Part shown: one piece after another, positions 40,254-48,044 of the stretch
Layout of the letters: every line of letters starts with the position of its first letter
Numbering within the stretch: position 1 is the first letter of the stretch
Assembly (NCBI RefSeq): GCF_900215205.1
Contig: NZ_OBDY01000008.1
Span: forward strand, 124,001-188,000
Direction of reading: 5' to 3'
DNA length: 64,000 bases
Origin: Paractinoplanes atraurantiacus
Lineage (GTDB): Bacteria > Actinomycetota > Actinomycetes > Mycobacteriales > Micromonosporaceae
Position numbers and translations under genes: made by a program
Notes under the pieces: generated by a model
What the model was told of the DNA's origin: nothing
Database searches by the model: none
What the model saw: the letters and a program-made list of their open reading frames with translations, nothing else

Positions 40254-41086
40254 GTGGGCGAGACCTTTCGGGCCAGGCGCCGGGCCAGAGGCGCGACAAG
40301 AGCGAGCCCGAGGCCGTACGCGGGGGAGCCGGCCCGGGCGGTGAGAGCGCCCTGAAGCTGCGGCAGATCGGTGATGCCGGCCCCGACAGCGGCCCGGATC
40401 CGCCCCGCTGAAGGGTCGGCGGCGGCGCGGGCCTGCGCGCCGCCGTAGCCGACCGCGTACCAGGCGGCCAGTGATCCGGCGGCGACTGACGAGCCCACGG
40501 TCGTGGCGGCCAGACTCAGCGTCCCGGCCAGCGTCGCCAGCGGCAGAGCGGGGGTCGCGCCGGAGACCTCGTGCCGCGACAGGGCCGTGACCGTGTAGGT
40601 GTGGGCCGCCACGGTCAGCGCGGAGGGCACGGCCCGCTTCACGTGGCCGCCGCTGGCGCCGAGCAGCACGTCGAGGCCCCGGCAGGCGGCCATCACGGCC
40701 GGGCCGGCGGGCGTGTTCTTCGCCCAGACGTCGTAGGCCCAGACCGCGGCGGCCAGCGGGGCGGCGACCGCGAGGGCTCGCCGTCCACCCGCCAGTGCGG
40801 CCAGCCCGACCCCGGCCGCGGTGAGTCCCGCCGCTGTCAGCAGCGCCTGCCGCGGTGTGACCCGGCCGGAGGGGATCGGCCGTTCCGGGCGTTCGCGGGC
40901 ATCGAGCTCACGGTCGGCCCAGTCGTTGGCGGCCATCCCACCCCAGTAGAGGCATACCGAGGCCGCCATCAGCCCCGGCGTGGACCGCCGAAGTCCACCG
41001 GCCGCCGCCGCGCCCGCCACGGTGTCACCCGGTACCGACAGCGCGGCCGGTGCCCGGACCAGTTCGGCCAGATCACGCAGCCCCAT
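40250..41086 (-). CDS. eboC: EboC-like UbiA-family prenyltransferase
   Basis: This 278-residue membrane protein has about eight helices. The first Asp-rich motif is NDWADRELDARERPERPIP (ND-x2-D-x3-D), which binds Mg-prenyl diphosphate. The second-motif region (AYDVWAKNTPAG) has fewer acids than typical UbiA (YDxxxK kept). Members transfer prenyl groups to aromatic or other acceptors. In ebo clusters the UbiA protein is called EboC. It is coupled to the inositol-phosphate synthase gene (14-base overlap) and to the TIM-barrel gene (ATGA). It most likely prenylates the cyclised sugar intermediate (inference). Confidence 0.88.
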   Translation of the reverse strand: MGLRDLAELVRAPAALSVPGDTVAGAAAAGGLRRSTPGLMAASVCLYWGGMAANDWADRELDARERPERPIPSGRVTPRQALLTAAGLTAAGVGLAALAGGRRALAVAAPLAAAVWAYDVWAKNTPAGPAVMAACRGLDVLLGASGGHVKRAVPSALTVAAHTYTVTALSRHEVSGATPALPLATLAGTLSLAATTVGSSVAAGSLAAWYAVGYGGAQARAAADPSAGRIRAAVGAGITDLPQLQGALTARAGSPAYGLGLALVAPLARRLARKVSPT

Positions 41087-42215
41087 CGAGGCCTCGCACG
41101 AAGTTCACCAGGCGGGCCCACTGGTCCGGCAGGGCGTGGGGGACCTCGCCGATCGGGTCCTTGAAGAAGAACGCCAGGTCGGTGAGCGGGCCGCTGCGGC
41201 CCGCGGCGTGGGCGGCGGCGGTGAGGCGGGCCAGGTCGAGGATCAGGGGTGCGGCCAGGGCCGAGTCGCAGCCGTGCCAGGAGAACTCCATGCGCATGCG
41301 GGTGCCCAGGAAGCCGCTGAAGGTGATCAGGTCCCAGGCCGTCTTGAAGTCGCCGATGTCGTCGACGTATTCGATGTGGCTGCTGCCCTGCGGCTGGTAG
41401 CCGAGGGTCTCGGCCAGCACCCGCTGCTTGCTTCCGGCCTTGGCCGCGTTGGCCGCCGGGTCGGCCAGGTTGGCGCCGTCGCCGCCGCCGAGCAGGTTGG
41501 TGCCGGCCCACGTCCGCACGCGCAGGTTGCGCATGGCGAACATGGGCGCCAGCACCGACTTCACGAGGGTCTCGCCGGTCTTGCCGTCGTGGCCGGCGTA
41601 CGGCAGCCCCGTTTGCGAGGCCAACTCGCGCAACGCGGGAAGGCGTGTGCCGGTGGACGGGGTGAAGTCCACGTACGCGCAGCCGGCGGTGAAGGCGGCG
41701 TACGCATAAAGCGAGCTCGGCGGAAGGACGACGCCCGACGATGCGAGCGCCTCCTCCAAAGAAGCAAGATCGCTGTGAGCCGGATGGGGAGCCGCGGCCG
41801 GCTCGGTCGAGGAGACGTTGACGACCACCACCCGCTCCAGGCCGCGCCGCCGCCGGAAATCGTCGATGTCCTCGGCGATGAGGCGGGCCACCTCGAGCTG
41901 GGTCGCCGCCGTCGGTACCGGCCGCAGCTCGCGCTGCAAGGCCGGCAACTGGTCGGCGACGGCCGCCGCCGGGCCCGCGGGGAGCACGCCGGCGGCGACC
42001 AGGTCCTCGACCTTCTTCTCCAGGGTGATGTCGCTGATGTCGTGGCCACCGAACACCAGCTCGCCCAGGCCGGGGACGGCTCTGCTGGCCAGTGCCGGCA
42101 GCTCGGTGACGCAGCCGAGCGGCTCGGCGAGCCCGGCGCGTAGTGCGGTGGCCCCGACCATGCTGGTCACCGCCACAGATCCTCTAGCTCCGATCAACCA
42201 CACGCCGGTCGTCAT
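41073..42215 (-). CDS. myo-inositol-1-phosphate synthase-family protein
   Basis: This 380-residue protein has an NAD-binding fold beginning VWLIGARGSVAVTSMVGA, then VVNVSSTEP and AYVDFTPSTGTRLPALREL. The catalytic core is GHDGKTGETLVKSVLAPMF and WAGTNLLGGGDGANLADP, where lysines bind glucose-6-phosphate. It ends with KTAWDLITFSGFLGTRM. It cyclises glucose 6-phosphate or a related sugar phosphate to a cyclitol phosphate. It is the first gene of the ebo-type operon, with aggagg before the ATG, starting only 10 bases after the ThuA-domain gene. Other ebo clusters carry a dehydroquinate-synthase-like EboD, also a sugar-phosphate cyclase, so this looks like a replacement. Confidence 0.9.
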   Translation of the reverse strand: MTTGVWLIGARGSVAVTSMVGATALRAGLAEPLGCVTELPALASRAVPGLGELVFGGHDISDITLEKKVEDLVAAGVLPAGPAAAVADQLPALQRELRPVPTAATQLEVARLIAEDIDDFRRRRGLERVVVVNVSSTEPAAAPHPAHSDLASLEEALASSGVVLPPSSLYAYAAFTAGCAYVDFTPSTGTRLPALRELASQTGLPYAGHDGKTGETLVKSVLAPMFAMRNLRVRTWAGTNLLGGGDGANLADPAANAAKAGSKQRVLAETLGYQPQGSSHIEYVDDIGDFKTAWDLITFSGFLGTRMRMEFSWHGCDSALAAPLILDLARLTAAAHAAGRSGPLTDLAFFFKDPIGEVPHALPDQWARLVNFVRGLDGAA

Positions 42216-42225
42216 CACATGCCTC

Positions 42226-43929
42226 CTAGTTGCCGTAGACCTCGAAGTTGTAGAGCGAATAGCCCCACTGGGTCCCGCGCGCCGTTCCGTTGATCCGCAC
42301 ATACCGGGCCTGCGCGCTCAAACCCGGATGGTCGTCCTCGCCGCCGTTGGCCGCTGTCACCGACTTGACGGTGGTCCAGGTGGTGCCGTCGGCCGAGGTC
42401 TGGATCTGGTACGCCGACCCGTATGCGGCTTCCCATTGCAGGCGCACACGCGACACCGTGTACGTGGCGCCGAGGTCCACCCGGATCCACTGCGGGTCGC
42501 TGAACGCACTCGACCAGCGGGTCGTCGCCGAGCTGTCGACCGCGTTCGAGGCCGGGTAGCTCGCGTTCTCGACGCTGGACGCGGTGGCCGGCTTGTTCAG
42601 GGCCACGTTCGACGCCGGCGGCGCCACGCTCAGGTCCTTGACCCGCACGTTGCGGAAGGCGGCCGTGTCGCCGGTGCCGTGGTTCTGCAGGCCGATGTAG
42701 CCGTCCAGGTTGCGGGCCGGGTCGGTGTTGGTGAAGTCGTTGATGAGCCGGCCGTTCAGGTAGACCCGGATCCGCTGGCCCTCGACGAGCAGCTCGTAGG
42801 TGTTCCACTCGCCGGGCGGGTTCAGCGCGGCGTCGCGGGCGGCCAGGTCGGCCGACTTGAAGGTGTAGATGGCGCCGGTGGTGCGGTCGGCCGCGTCGGT
42901 GGCGTCGATCTGCACCTCATAACCCTGGTTGACCGCCACCCACGGGTCGTTGTTCGGGTTGGGGAAGCCGACGAAGATGCCCGAGTTGCTGTCGCCGGTC
43001 AGACGCCAATCGGCCTTCAGCGAGTACGAGGTGAACTGCCGCGCCGAATACCAGAGCAGGCCCATCCCGCCGGTCGAGGTGAGGGTCGCGTCCGTGTTGG
43101 TGAAGCTGCCCGGCCCGGCCTGCGTCCACCCGGTCGTGCTGCCGTTGTAGATCGGCGTGTAGCCGGTCTCGGGGCGGCAGTCGGCCTTGGCCCGGCCCGC
43201 CGCGTAGCGGATGCCGCCGAGCAGATGACTGCGGAAATTCCCGTCCGCGTACGACTCCTGGGTGTGCCCGAAGCCGGTGTACCAGGACCGTCCGGAGTCG
43301 ACCGTCTTGCACCAGGCGATCGGGTGGTCGGCGCCCATGTTGCCGCCCGAGTACGTCGACTCGTCCAGCGTGGCCAGCACGTGTGAGGTGCTGCGCGGGT
43401 TGGTCCGGTAGTTGTAGAGCTCGTCGGTGCGCGTCCACGACTGCGGCAGGTGGGCCGTGCTCGCGTGGGCCCGGTCCTCGACCCGCGAGGTGACCTGCTG
43501 GATGGCCGGGTGCGAGTGGAAGTACGCGCCGACCAACTGGCCGTAGAACGGCCAGTCGTACTCGGTGTCGGCCGCCGCGTGCACACCCGTATATCCGCCG
43601 CCGCCACGCACGTACGACTCGAAAGCCGTTTGCTGTGTGGCGTTGAGGACGTCGCCCGTGGTGTTGAGGAAGACCACCGCCTCGTACTGGGCCAGGTTGG
43701 CCGTGGTGAAGGCGGCCGCGTCCTCGGTCGCGGTGACCGTGAAGTTGTTGGCGGCGCCCAGATTCCGGATCGTCTGGATGCCGACCGGAATCGCGTCGTG
43801 CCGGAAACCAGCGGTCTTGGAGAAGACCAGAACGTCGTACGGCGCGTCGGCGGCGTTCGCACTCGACGCGGTGAATGTGCAGGCGGCGATGGCGGTCAGG
43901 GCCATCGCGCCTGCCAGGAGCTTGCGCAT
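42226..43929 (-). CDS. secreted ThuA + DUF1080 + discoidin (F5/8 type C) protein
   Basis: This 567-residue protein has the signal peptide KLLAGAMALTAIAACTFTASSANA. A ThuA-type glutamine-amidotransferase-like domain (YDVLVFSKTAGFRHDAI, GGGGYTGVHAAADTEYDWPF, HPIAWCKT) spans residues about 29-240. A DUF1080/3-keto-disaccharide hydrolase-like lectin fold (FTNTDATLTSTGGMGLLWYS, GEWNTYELLVEGQRIRVYLN) spans about 250-430. A C-terminal F5/8C discoidin domain begins LNKPATASSVENASYPASNA. It probably processes or binds extracellular glycans. The next gene, inositol-phosphate synthase, starts 10 bases after its stop. Confidence 0.9.
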   Translation of the reverse strand: MRKLLAGAMALTAIAACTFTASSANAADAPYDVLVFSKTAGFRHDAIPVGIQTIRNLGAANNFTVTATEDAAAFTTANLAQYEAVVFLNTTGDVLNATQQTAFESYVRGGGGYTGVHAAADTEYDWPFYGQLVGAYFHSHPAIQQVTSRVEDRAHASTAHLPQSWTRTDELYNYRTNPRSTSHVLATLDESTYSGGNMGADHPIAWCKTVDSGRSWYTGFGHTQESYADGNFRSHLLGGIRYAAGRAKADCRPETGYTPIYNGSTTGWTQAGPGSFTNTDATLTSTGGMGLLWYSARQFTSYSLKADWRLTGDSNSGIFVGFPNPNNDPWVAVNQGYEVQIDATDAADRTTGAIYTFKSADLAARDAALNPPGEWNTYELLVEGQRIRVYLNGRLINDFTNTDPARNLDGYIGLQNHGTGDTAAFRNVRVKDLSVAPPASNVALNKPATASSVENASYPASNAVDSSATTRWSSAFSDPQWIRVDLGATYTVSRVRLQWEAAYGSAYQIQTSADGTTWTTVKSVTAANGGEDDHPGLSAQARYVRINGTARGTQWGYSLYNFEVYGN

Positions 43930-43952
43930 GGAACCTCCTTTGCTAGGGGGAG

Positions 43953-43986
43953 GGTGGGCGCCCGCGTGGGGGGACGAGCGCCCACC
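43953..43986 (-). terminator. GC-rich hairpin between two secreted-protein genes
   Basis: GGTGGGCGC (43953-43961) pairs exactly with GCGCCCACC (43978-43986), a 9-base stem with a 16-base loop. It lies 16 bases after the stop of the sugar dehydrogenase gene and before the ThuA gene start. There is no U-run, so it may be an attenuating terminator or an mRNA stabiliser that sets the two genes at different levels. Confidence 0.5.
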
Positions 43987-44001
43987 TTCTTGCGGGGAAG
44001 G

Positions 44002-46818
44002 TCAGCTGCCGTACACCTCGAAGTTGAAGAGGGAGTAACCCCAGGCGGTGGCCCGGGTCGTGCCGTTGACGCGGACGTAGCGTCCCTGCGCGCTGAGACC
44101 GGTCAGGTCGTCGACCCCGCCGTCGCCGGCGGTCACCGAGCGGACCGTGGTCCAGGTGCTGCCGTCGGCCGACGTCTGGATCTGGTAGGCCGACGCGTAA
44201 GCGGCCTCCCACTGAAGCCGTACCCGGGAAATCGCCTGAGAACTGCCCAGGTCGACCCGGATCCACTGGGGATCGGAGAACGCGCTCGACCACCGCGTCG
44301 TGGTGGAGGCGTCGACCGCCGCCGAGGCCGGATAGGTGGCGCTCTCGGCGCTGGACGCCGTGGCCGGCTTGTTCAGCGACAGCAGGTTCGCCGTGCTGAA
44401 GGTGAAGCTGTCGACGTCGTAGAGCGCGCCCGTCCCCGTACCGGCGAAGGTCAGGTAGAGCGAGGTCGTTCCGGCCGGGGCGCCGGAGATCGTGCCCGTG
44501 ACGTTGACGAAGGTGTCCCACGAACCGGTCGGTGCGACAGTGGCCGACCCGATGACCGTGCCCGTCGGCGAACCCGTACGGACCTGGAACGTGCCGCCGC
44601 TGCCGGCCGAGGAGACCCGGGCCGTGAAGGAGGTGGCGTTGTTCAGCTTGTACGGGTCGAACTGGATCCAGTCGCCGTTGTTGATGTCGCCGACCGTCTG
44701 GCCGCCCTCGGCTGTGGCCTTGGTGAACTTGTTGACGCCGGAGGACGTCTTGAAGTGCTCGGCCTGGCGCTTGCGCGGCTGGAGAATGTGCTGCGCGTGG
44801 GTGGTCAGCCCGCCCTTGTCGGTGTACGACGCGTCGAAGATCGGGAAAATGTTCGCGGCGTCGTCGTGCTCACCGTCGGTGGGGATCGCGATGGTGCCGG
44901 AGCAGCCGGTCTGCGACGTGATCTGATGCCCGTGCTGGTCGTGGCCGAGCACATAGGCCATGGTGACCTTCGAGCAGTCGATCGTGCCGTCCTCGGGGTC
45001 GGTGACGGTGACGCTCCACGGAACGCTGTCGCCGAACGACACGAGCTGACCGGAGGCGGGGGTGGTGATGGTGACTGTCGGCGCGGTGTTGCCGACGGTC
45101 ACCGGGACGCTGGCGGTGCCGGTCGCGCCCTGCGGGTCACGCACGGTCAGCGTCGCCGAATAGGAGCCATTGGTGGCGTACGTCTTGGTCGGGTTGGCCG
45201 ATGTTGACGTTGTGCCGTCCCCGAAGGCCCACGAATACGTCAGGGCGCCACCCTCGGGATCGCTGCTGCCCGCCGAGGAGAAGGCGACAGTGAGCGGAGC
45301 GGCCCCGGACGTGGGCGTGGCGTTGGCGACGGCGGTCGGAGCGCGGTTGGCCCCGGCGACGTAGTCGTAGCGGTACAGCGCCGAGTTGGCGTCACCGTTG
45401 AAATACCCGGTGCCGTAGTCGAGGACGTAGAGCGAGCCGTCCGGCCCGAACGCCGAGTCCATGACCTGCTTGCCGTTCCACGGGAACGTGTCGATCGCGC
45501 CCGGGGTGCCGTTGGCGTTGACCACGATCGGCTTGATCCAGCCCCGGCCGAACTCGGCGGCGAAGAACTGGCCGTCGAACGACTGCGGGAACTTGGTCGT
45601 GGAGGAGTTGCCGGCGCTGTAGCGGTAGACCGGGCCGCCCATGGGTGACTCGGAGCCGCCGCCGAACTCGGGCGGGGAACCGGCGTCACCGGCGTACCGG
45701 ATCCAGGCCGGCTGAGCCGGCGGCAGCGTGGTCAGACCGGTGTTGCGGAACGAATTGTTGGTGGGGCCGCCGGTGCAGTTGTACTTGGCGCCACCGGTGT
45801 TGGCCGCGAAATCCCACTCGTTGTACGTCTCGTTGGCCGTGTTTGTGCCGGTGCAATAAGGCCAGCCGAAGTTGCCCGGGGCGGTGACCCGGTCGAACTC
45901 CACCTGACCGGACGGGCCGCGGGTGGCCGAGGTGGTGCCGGCGTCCGGACCGTAGTCGCCGACGTAGACGTGGCCGGTGGCCTTGTCGACGCTGATCCGG
46001 TACGGGTTGCGGAAGCCCATGGCGTAGATCTCGGGCCGGGTGTTGGCGGTGCCAGGGGCGAAGAGATTACCGGCGGGGATCGAGTACGTCCCGTTGGCGT
46101 TCACCTTGATCCGCAGGATCTTGCCGCGCAGGTCGTTGGTGTTGCCGGCGCTGCGCTGAGCGTCGTACGCCGGGTTGCGGTTGGTCCGCTCGTCGATCGG
46201 CGAATAGCCGGCCGAGTCGAACGGGTTGGAGTCGTCGCCGGTCGACAGGTAGAGGTTGCCGGCGGCGTCGAAGTCCATGTCACCGCCGACGTGACAGCAC
46301 ATGCCCCGGTCGGTCTTGACCTCGAGGACGGTCACGGCCGACGCCATGTTGATGCTGAAGTCGGCGTTGAGGGTGAACCGCGACAGGCGGTTGACGCCGG
46401 CCCAGGTCTGCCAGGTGGCGGCGGTGCCGGTGGCGGGGGCGTCGCCGGCGGGGGTGCTGAGAGGAGGGGCGTAGAACAGGAAGATCTGCCGGTTGGTGAC
46501 GAAGCCGGGGTCAACGGCGACGCCCTGCAGGCCCTCCTCGTCGTGGGTGTAGACGGGGATGGTCCCCACGACAGAGGTGGCGCCGGCGGCGTCGGTGCGC
46601 CGGACGGTGCCGTCCCGGGAGGTGTGCAGAACCGAGCGGTCGGGCAGCACGGCCAGGCCGATGGGCTCGCCGGTCTCGGCGACACCCTTGGCCAGGGTGA
46701 CCTGCTGGAAGTCGGCGGGGTTGATGACAGCGGACGCTGGGGCGGCGGCCGCCAGGGAGAGGAGGAGGGTGGCGGAAGCCATCGCTGTTAATCGATGGAT
46801 TCGGGTTCGATGGTTCAC
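44002..46818 (-). CDS. secreted glucose/sorbosone dehydrogenase-like beta-propeller with PKD, CBM6 and discoidin domains
   Basis: This 938-residue protein starts at GTG with signal peptide LTAMASATLLLSLAAAAPASA. The PQQ-type soluble glucose dehydrogenase propeller (GEPIGLAVLPDRSVLHTS, GLQGVAVDPGF, CCHVGGDMDFDAAGNLYLST, MGFRNPYRISVD) fills residues about 35-500. A PKD domain (TYSWAFGDGTTSTSANPTKT), a further immunoglobulin-like region and a CBM6-like lectin module follow (QAEHFKTSSGV, GDWIQFDPYKL). The C-terminal F5/8C domain closely resembles that of the ThuA protein. It probably oxidises or binds sugars on polysaccharide surfaces. PQQ dependence is a family inference. Confidence 0.92.
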   Translation of the reverse strand: MNHRTRIHRLTAMASATLLLSLAAAAPASAVINPADFQQVTLAKGVAETGEPIGLAVLPDRSVLHTSRDGTVRRTDAAGATSVVGTIPVYTHDEEGLQGVAVDPGFVTNRQIFLFYAPPLSTPAGDAPATGTAATWQTWAGVNRLSRFTLNADFSINMASAVTVLEVKTDRGMCCHVGGDMDFDAAGNLYLSTGDDSNPFDSAGYSPIDERTNRNPAYDAQRSAGNTNDLRGKILRIKVNANGTYSIPAGNLFAPGTANTRPEIYAMGFRNPYRISVDKATGHVYVGDYGPDAGTTSATRGPSGQVEFDRVTAPGNFGWPYCTGTNTANETYNEWDFAANTGGAKYNCTGGPTNNSFRNTGLTTLPPAQPAWIRYAGDAGSPPEFGGGSESPMGGPVYRYSAGNSSTTKFPQSFDGQFFAAEFGRGWIKPIVVNANGTPGAIDTFPWNGKQVMDSAFGPDGSLYVLDYGTGYFNGDANSALYRYDYVAGANRAPTAVANATPTSGAAPLTVAFSSAGSSDPEGGALTYSWAFGDGTTSTSANPTKTYATNGSYSATLTVRDPQGATGTASVPVTVGNTAPTVTITTPASGQLVSFGDSVPWSVTVTDPEDGTIDCSKVTMAYVLGHDQHGHQITSQTGCSGTIAIPTDGEHDDAANIFPIFDASYTDKGGLTTHAQHILQPRKRQAEHFKTSSGVNKFTKATAEGGQTVGDINNGDWIQFDPYKLNNATSFTARVSSAGSGGTFQVRTGSPTGTVIGSATVAPTGSWDTFVNVTGTISGAPAGTTSLYLTFAGTGTGALYDVDSFTFSTANLLSLNKPATASSAESATYPASAAVDASTTTRWSSAFSDPQWIRVDLGSSQAISRVRLQWEAAYASAYQIQTSADGSTWTTVRSVTAGDGGVDDLTGLSAQGRYVRVNGTTRATAWGYSLFNFEVYGS

Positions 46819-47402
46819 GGAGTCCCTTCCTTACTTGGGGATGAGCGAGGGGGACATCTGCCGGAAACATTCCCGTAGTGCTGCTCACGTTAGGAAGTTC
46901 GTGTCGTCTGTGTCCAGACTTTTGGATCGACCGTCTTAAACTTTTACGTCATCCGTCGAAAGTCCATCTCGGTGGTGGCGCGATTACTCGTCGGAGCTGT
47001 GTGCTTCTCGGCCCCTTCCGGTGAGGGCTGAGTGGGTTGGACTTGCTTGCGGTGGACGGTCGGGGGCGGAGGGTGCCCACTCACGGCTGGCTGGGGAGCG
47101 CTTTACGCCGTGAGTGGGCACCCTCCGCCCCCGACCTTGCGGGGGAGCTTGTAACTGCCAGGTCTAGGGTCACTGGCTGCTGGGTGGGTGGTTCGGCTCG
47201 CGGTCACCGCGCGGTTCGGGTGGGGTGCTGTTCGCTGCCGCGCTGTGGTGCGGGGAGGGTAGTCGGTCAGGCAGGCACGCTGGGGGAGGGGCTGGGCGGC
47301 AATTCCAGGCCGGTTGCTAGGGTTGGGGCAAGGGCGGCTTGCGTGCTCAAGGCTTGTTCGGCGCGAGTGAGGTTGTGGGGCGACGGGCGGCATGATGAGG
47401 GT
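46819..47402. other. 584-bp intergenic region with promoter and large inverted repeat
   Basis: The left part (46880-46990) is relatively AT-rich and should carry the promoter of the minus-strand dehydrogenase gene. A repeated ACTTTT element is visible at about 46916 and 46942. The centre holds a perfect 30-base inverted repeat (listed separately). The right part to 47402 shows no convincing coding sequence; the plus frame open from 47037 runs through the hairpin and changes composition, so I do not include it in the following gene. Confidence 0.6.
47058..47136. repeat. perfect 30-bp inverted repeat with 19-nt loop
   Basis: The left arm 47058-47087 (beginning ggtcgggggcgg) is the exact reverse complement of the right arm 47107-47136 (ending ccgcccccgacc). 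The loop 47088-47106 reads tggctggggagcgctttac. All 30 pairs match, giving a very stable hairpin in DNA or RNA. No run of T follows, so it is not a typical terminator. It may be a mobile palindromic element or a structured RNA. Confidence 0.95.
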
Positions 47403-47969
47403 GTGGATGATCGATGGGTTGAGCTTGCTGAGACGCTCCAAGCGCTGGGGATGTGGCAGCGGCTGCCTGAGGACCGCGCTGTTGGGGCGCGGAAGAGAGT
47501 CGCGTCAGGTGAGTACCCGTTTCGGCTCCATGAGGAGTTGCAGGACTTCAACTGGTTCTGGGTGGACGGGGAGAGTCTCGCCGAGGGCGGAGTAGTACGT
47601 GAGCTGGCGGTGATGGCTCCGGCCCTCCGCTCTTACGGCGTCGATCTGCGGCTCGAGAATGTTAATCGCCCGATGGTCGGCGACATCGAAGGCGAGTATG
47701 TCGTCGCGATCAATGACCGCATCTGTGTCGTCTGGGCGCCGGAAGAGGTGAGAAGGGATCTCGACTGGGAGACGGCGACCATCCGGCCCCTCGCTGTCAT
47801 CAACGACCTGCTCGAGGAGGCCGGTGTAGTGCCGCGTCTCTTCACCCTCTACGCGGGCGTCAACGAGGGCATCGCCTGGCTGCTCGACCCGCAGATCGTC
47901 GCCGCGGTAGCCGACAGCCGGCTGTTCCCTTCCTCCGAGACGCCGGCCCTGGCCACCCACCGAACTTGA
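47403..47969 (+). CDS. hypothetical protein, 188 residues
   Basis: I recognise no family. From GTG the protein begins MDDRWVELAETLQALGMWQR. It is acidic and mixed alpha/beta (LHEELQDFNWFWVDGESLAE, GEYVVAINDRICVVWAPEE, PLAVINDLLEEAGVVPRLFT, GIAWLLDPQIVAAVADSRLF). It reads like a small immunity or accessory protein of a polymorphic or contact-dependent system. That is only an impression from composition and neighbourhood. The frame is open upstream through the inverted repeat, but the normal-looking sequence begins at this GTG. Confidence 0.55.
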   Translation: MDDRWVELAETLQALGMWQRLPEDRAVGARKRVASGEYPFRLHEELQDFNWFWVDGESLAEGGVVRELAVMAPALRSYGVDLRLENVNRPMVGDIEGEYVVAINDRICVVWAPEEVRRDLDWETATIRPLAVINDLLEEAGVVPRLFTLYAGVNEGIAWLLDPQIVAAVADSRLFPSSETPALATHRT

Positions 47970-48044
47970 CTGGTCCAGCGGCCCGGCTCTCGGGGGGTCG
48001 GGTCAGCCGATGGTCCAACGTTCCGGTCTTCTAGTCTTCAGTTG

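Noticed and set aside
43450..45207. Plus-strand frame of 585 codons opposite the ThuA and sugar dehydrogenase genes
   Set aside because: Antisense shadow spanning two well-supported secreted-protein genes and their intergenic hairpin.
47037..47402. Extension of the 188-residue hypothetical gene to 47037
   Set aside because: It would translate the perfect inverted repeat and a Gly/Arg/Cys-rich stretch unlike the following protein.
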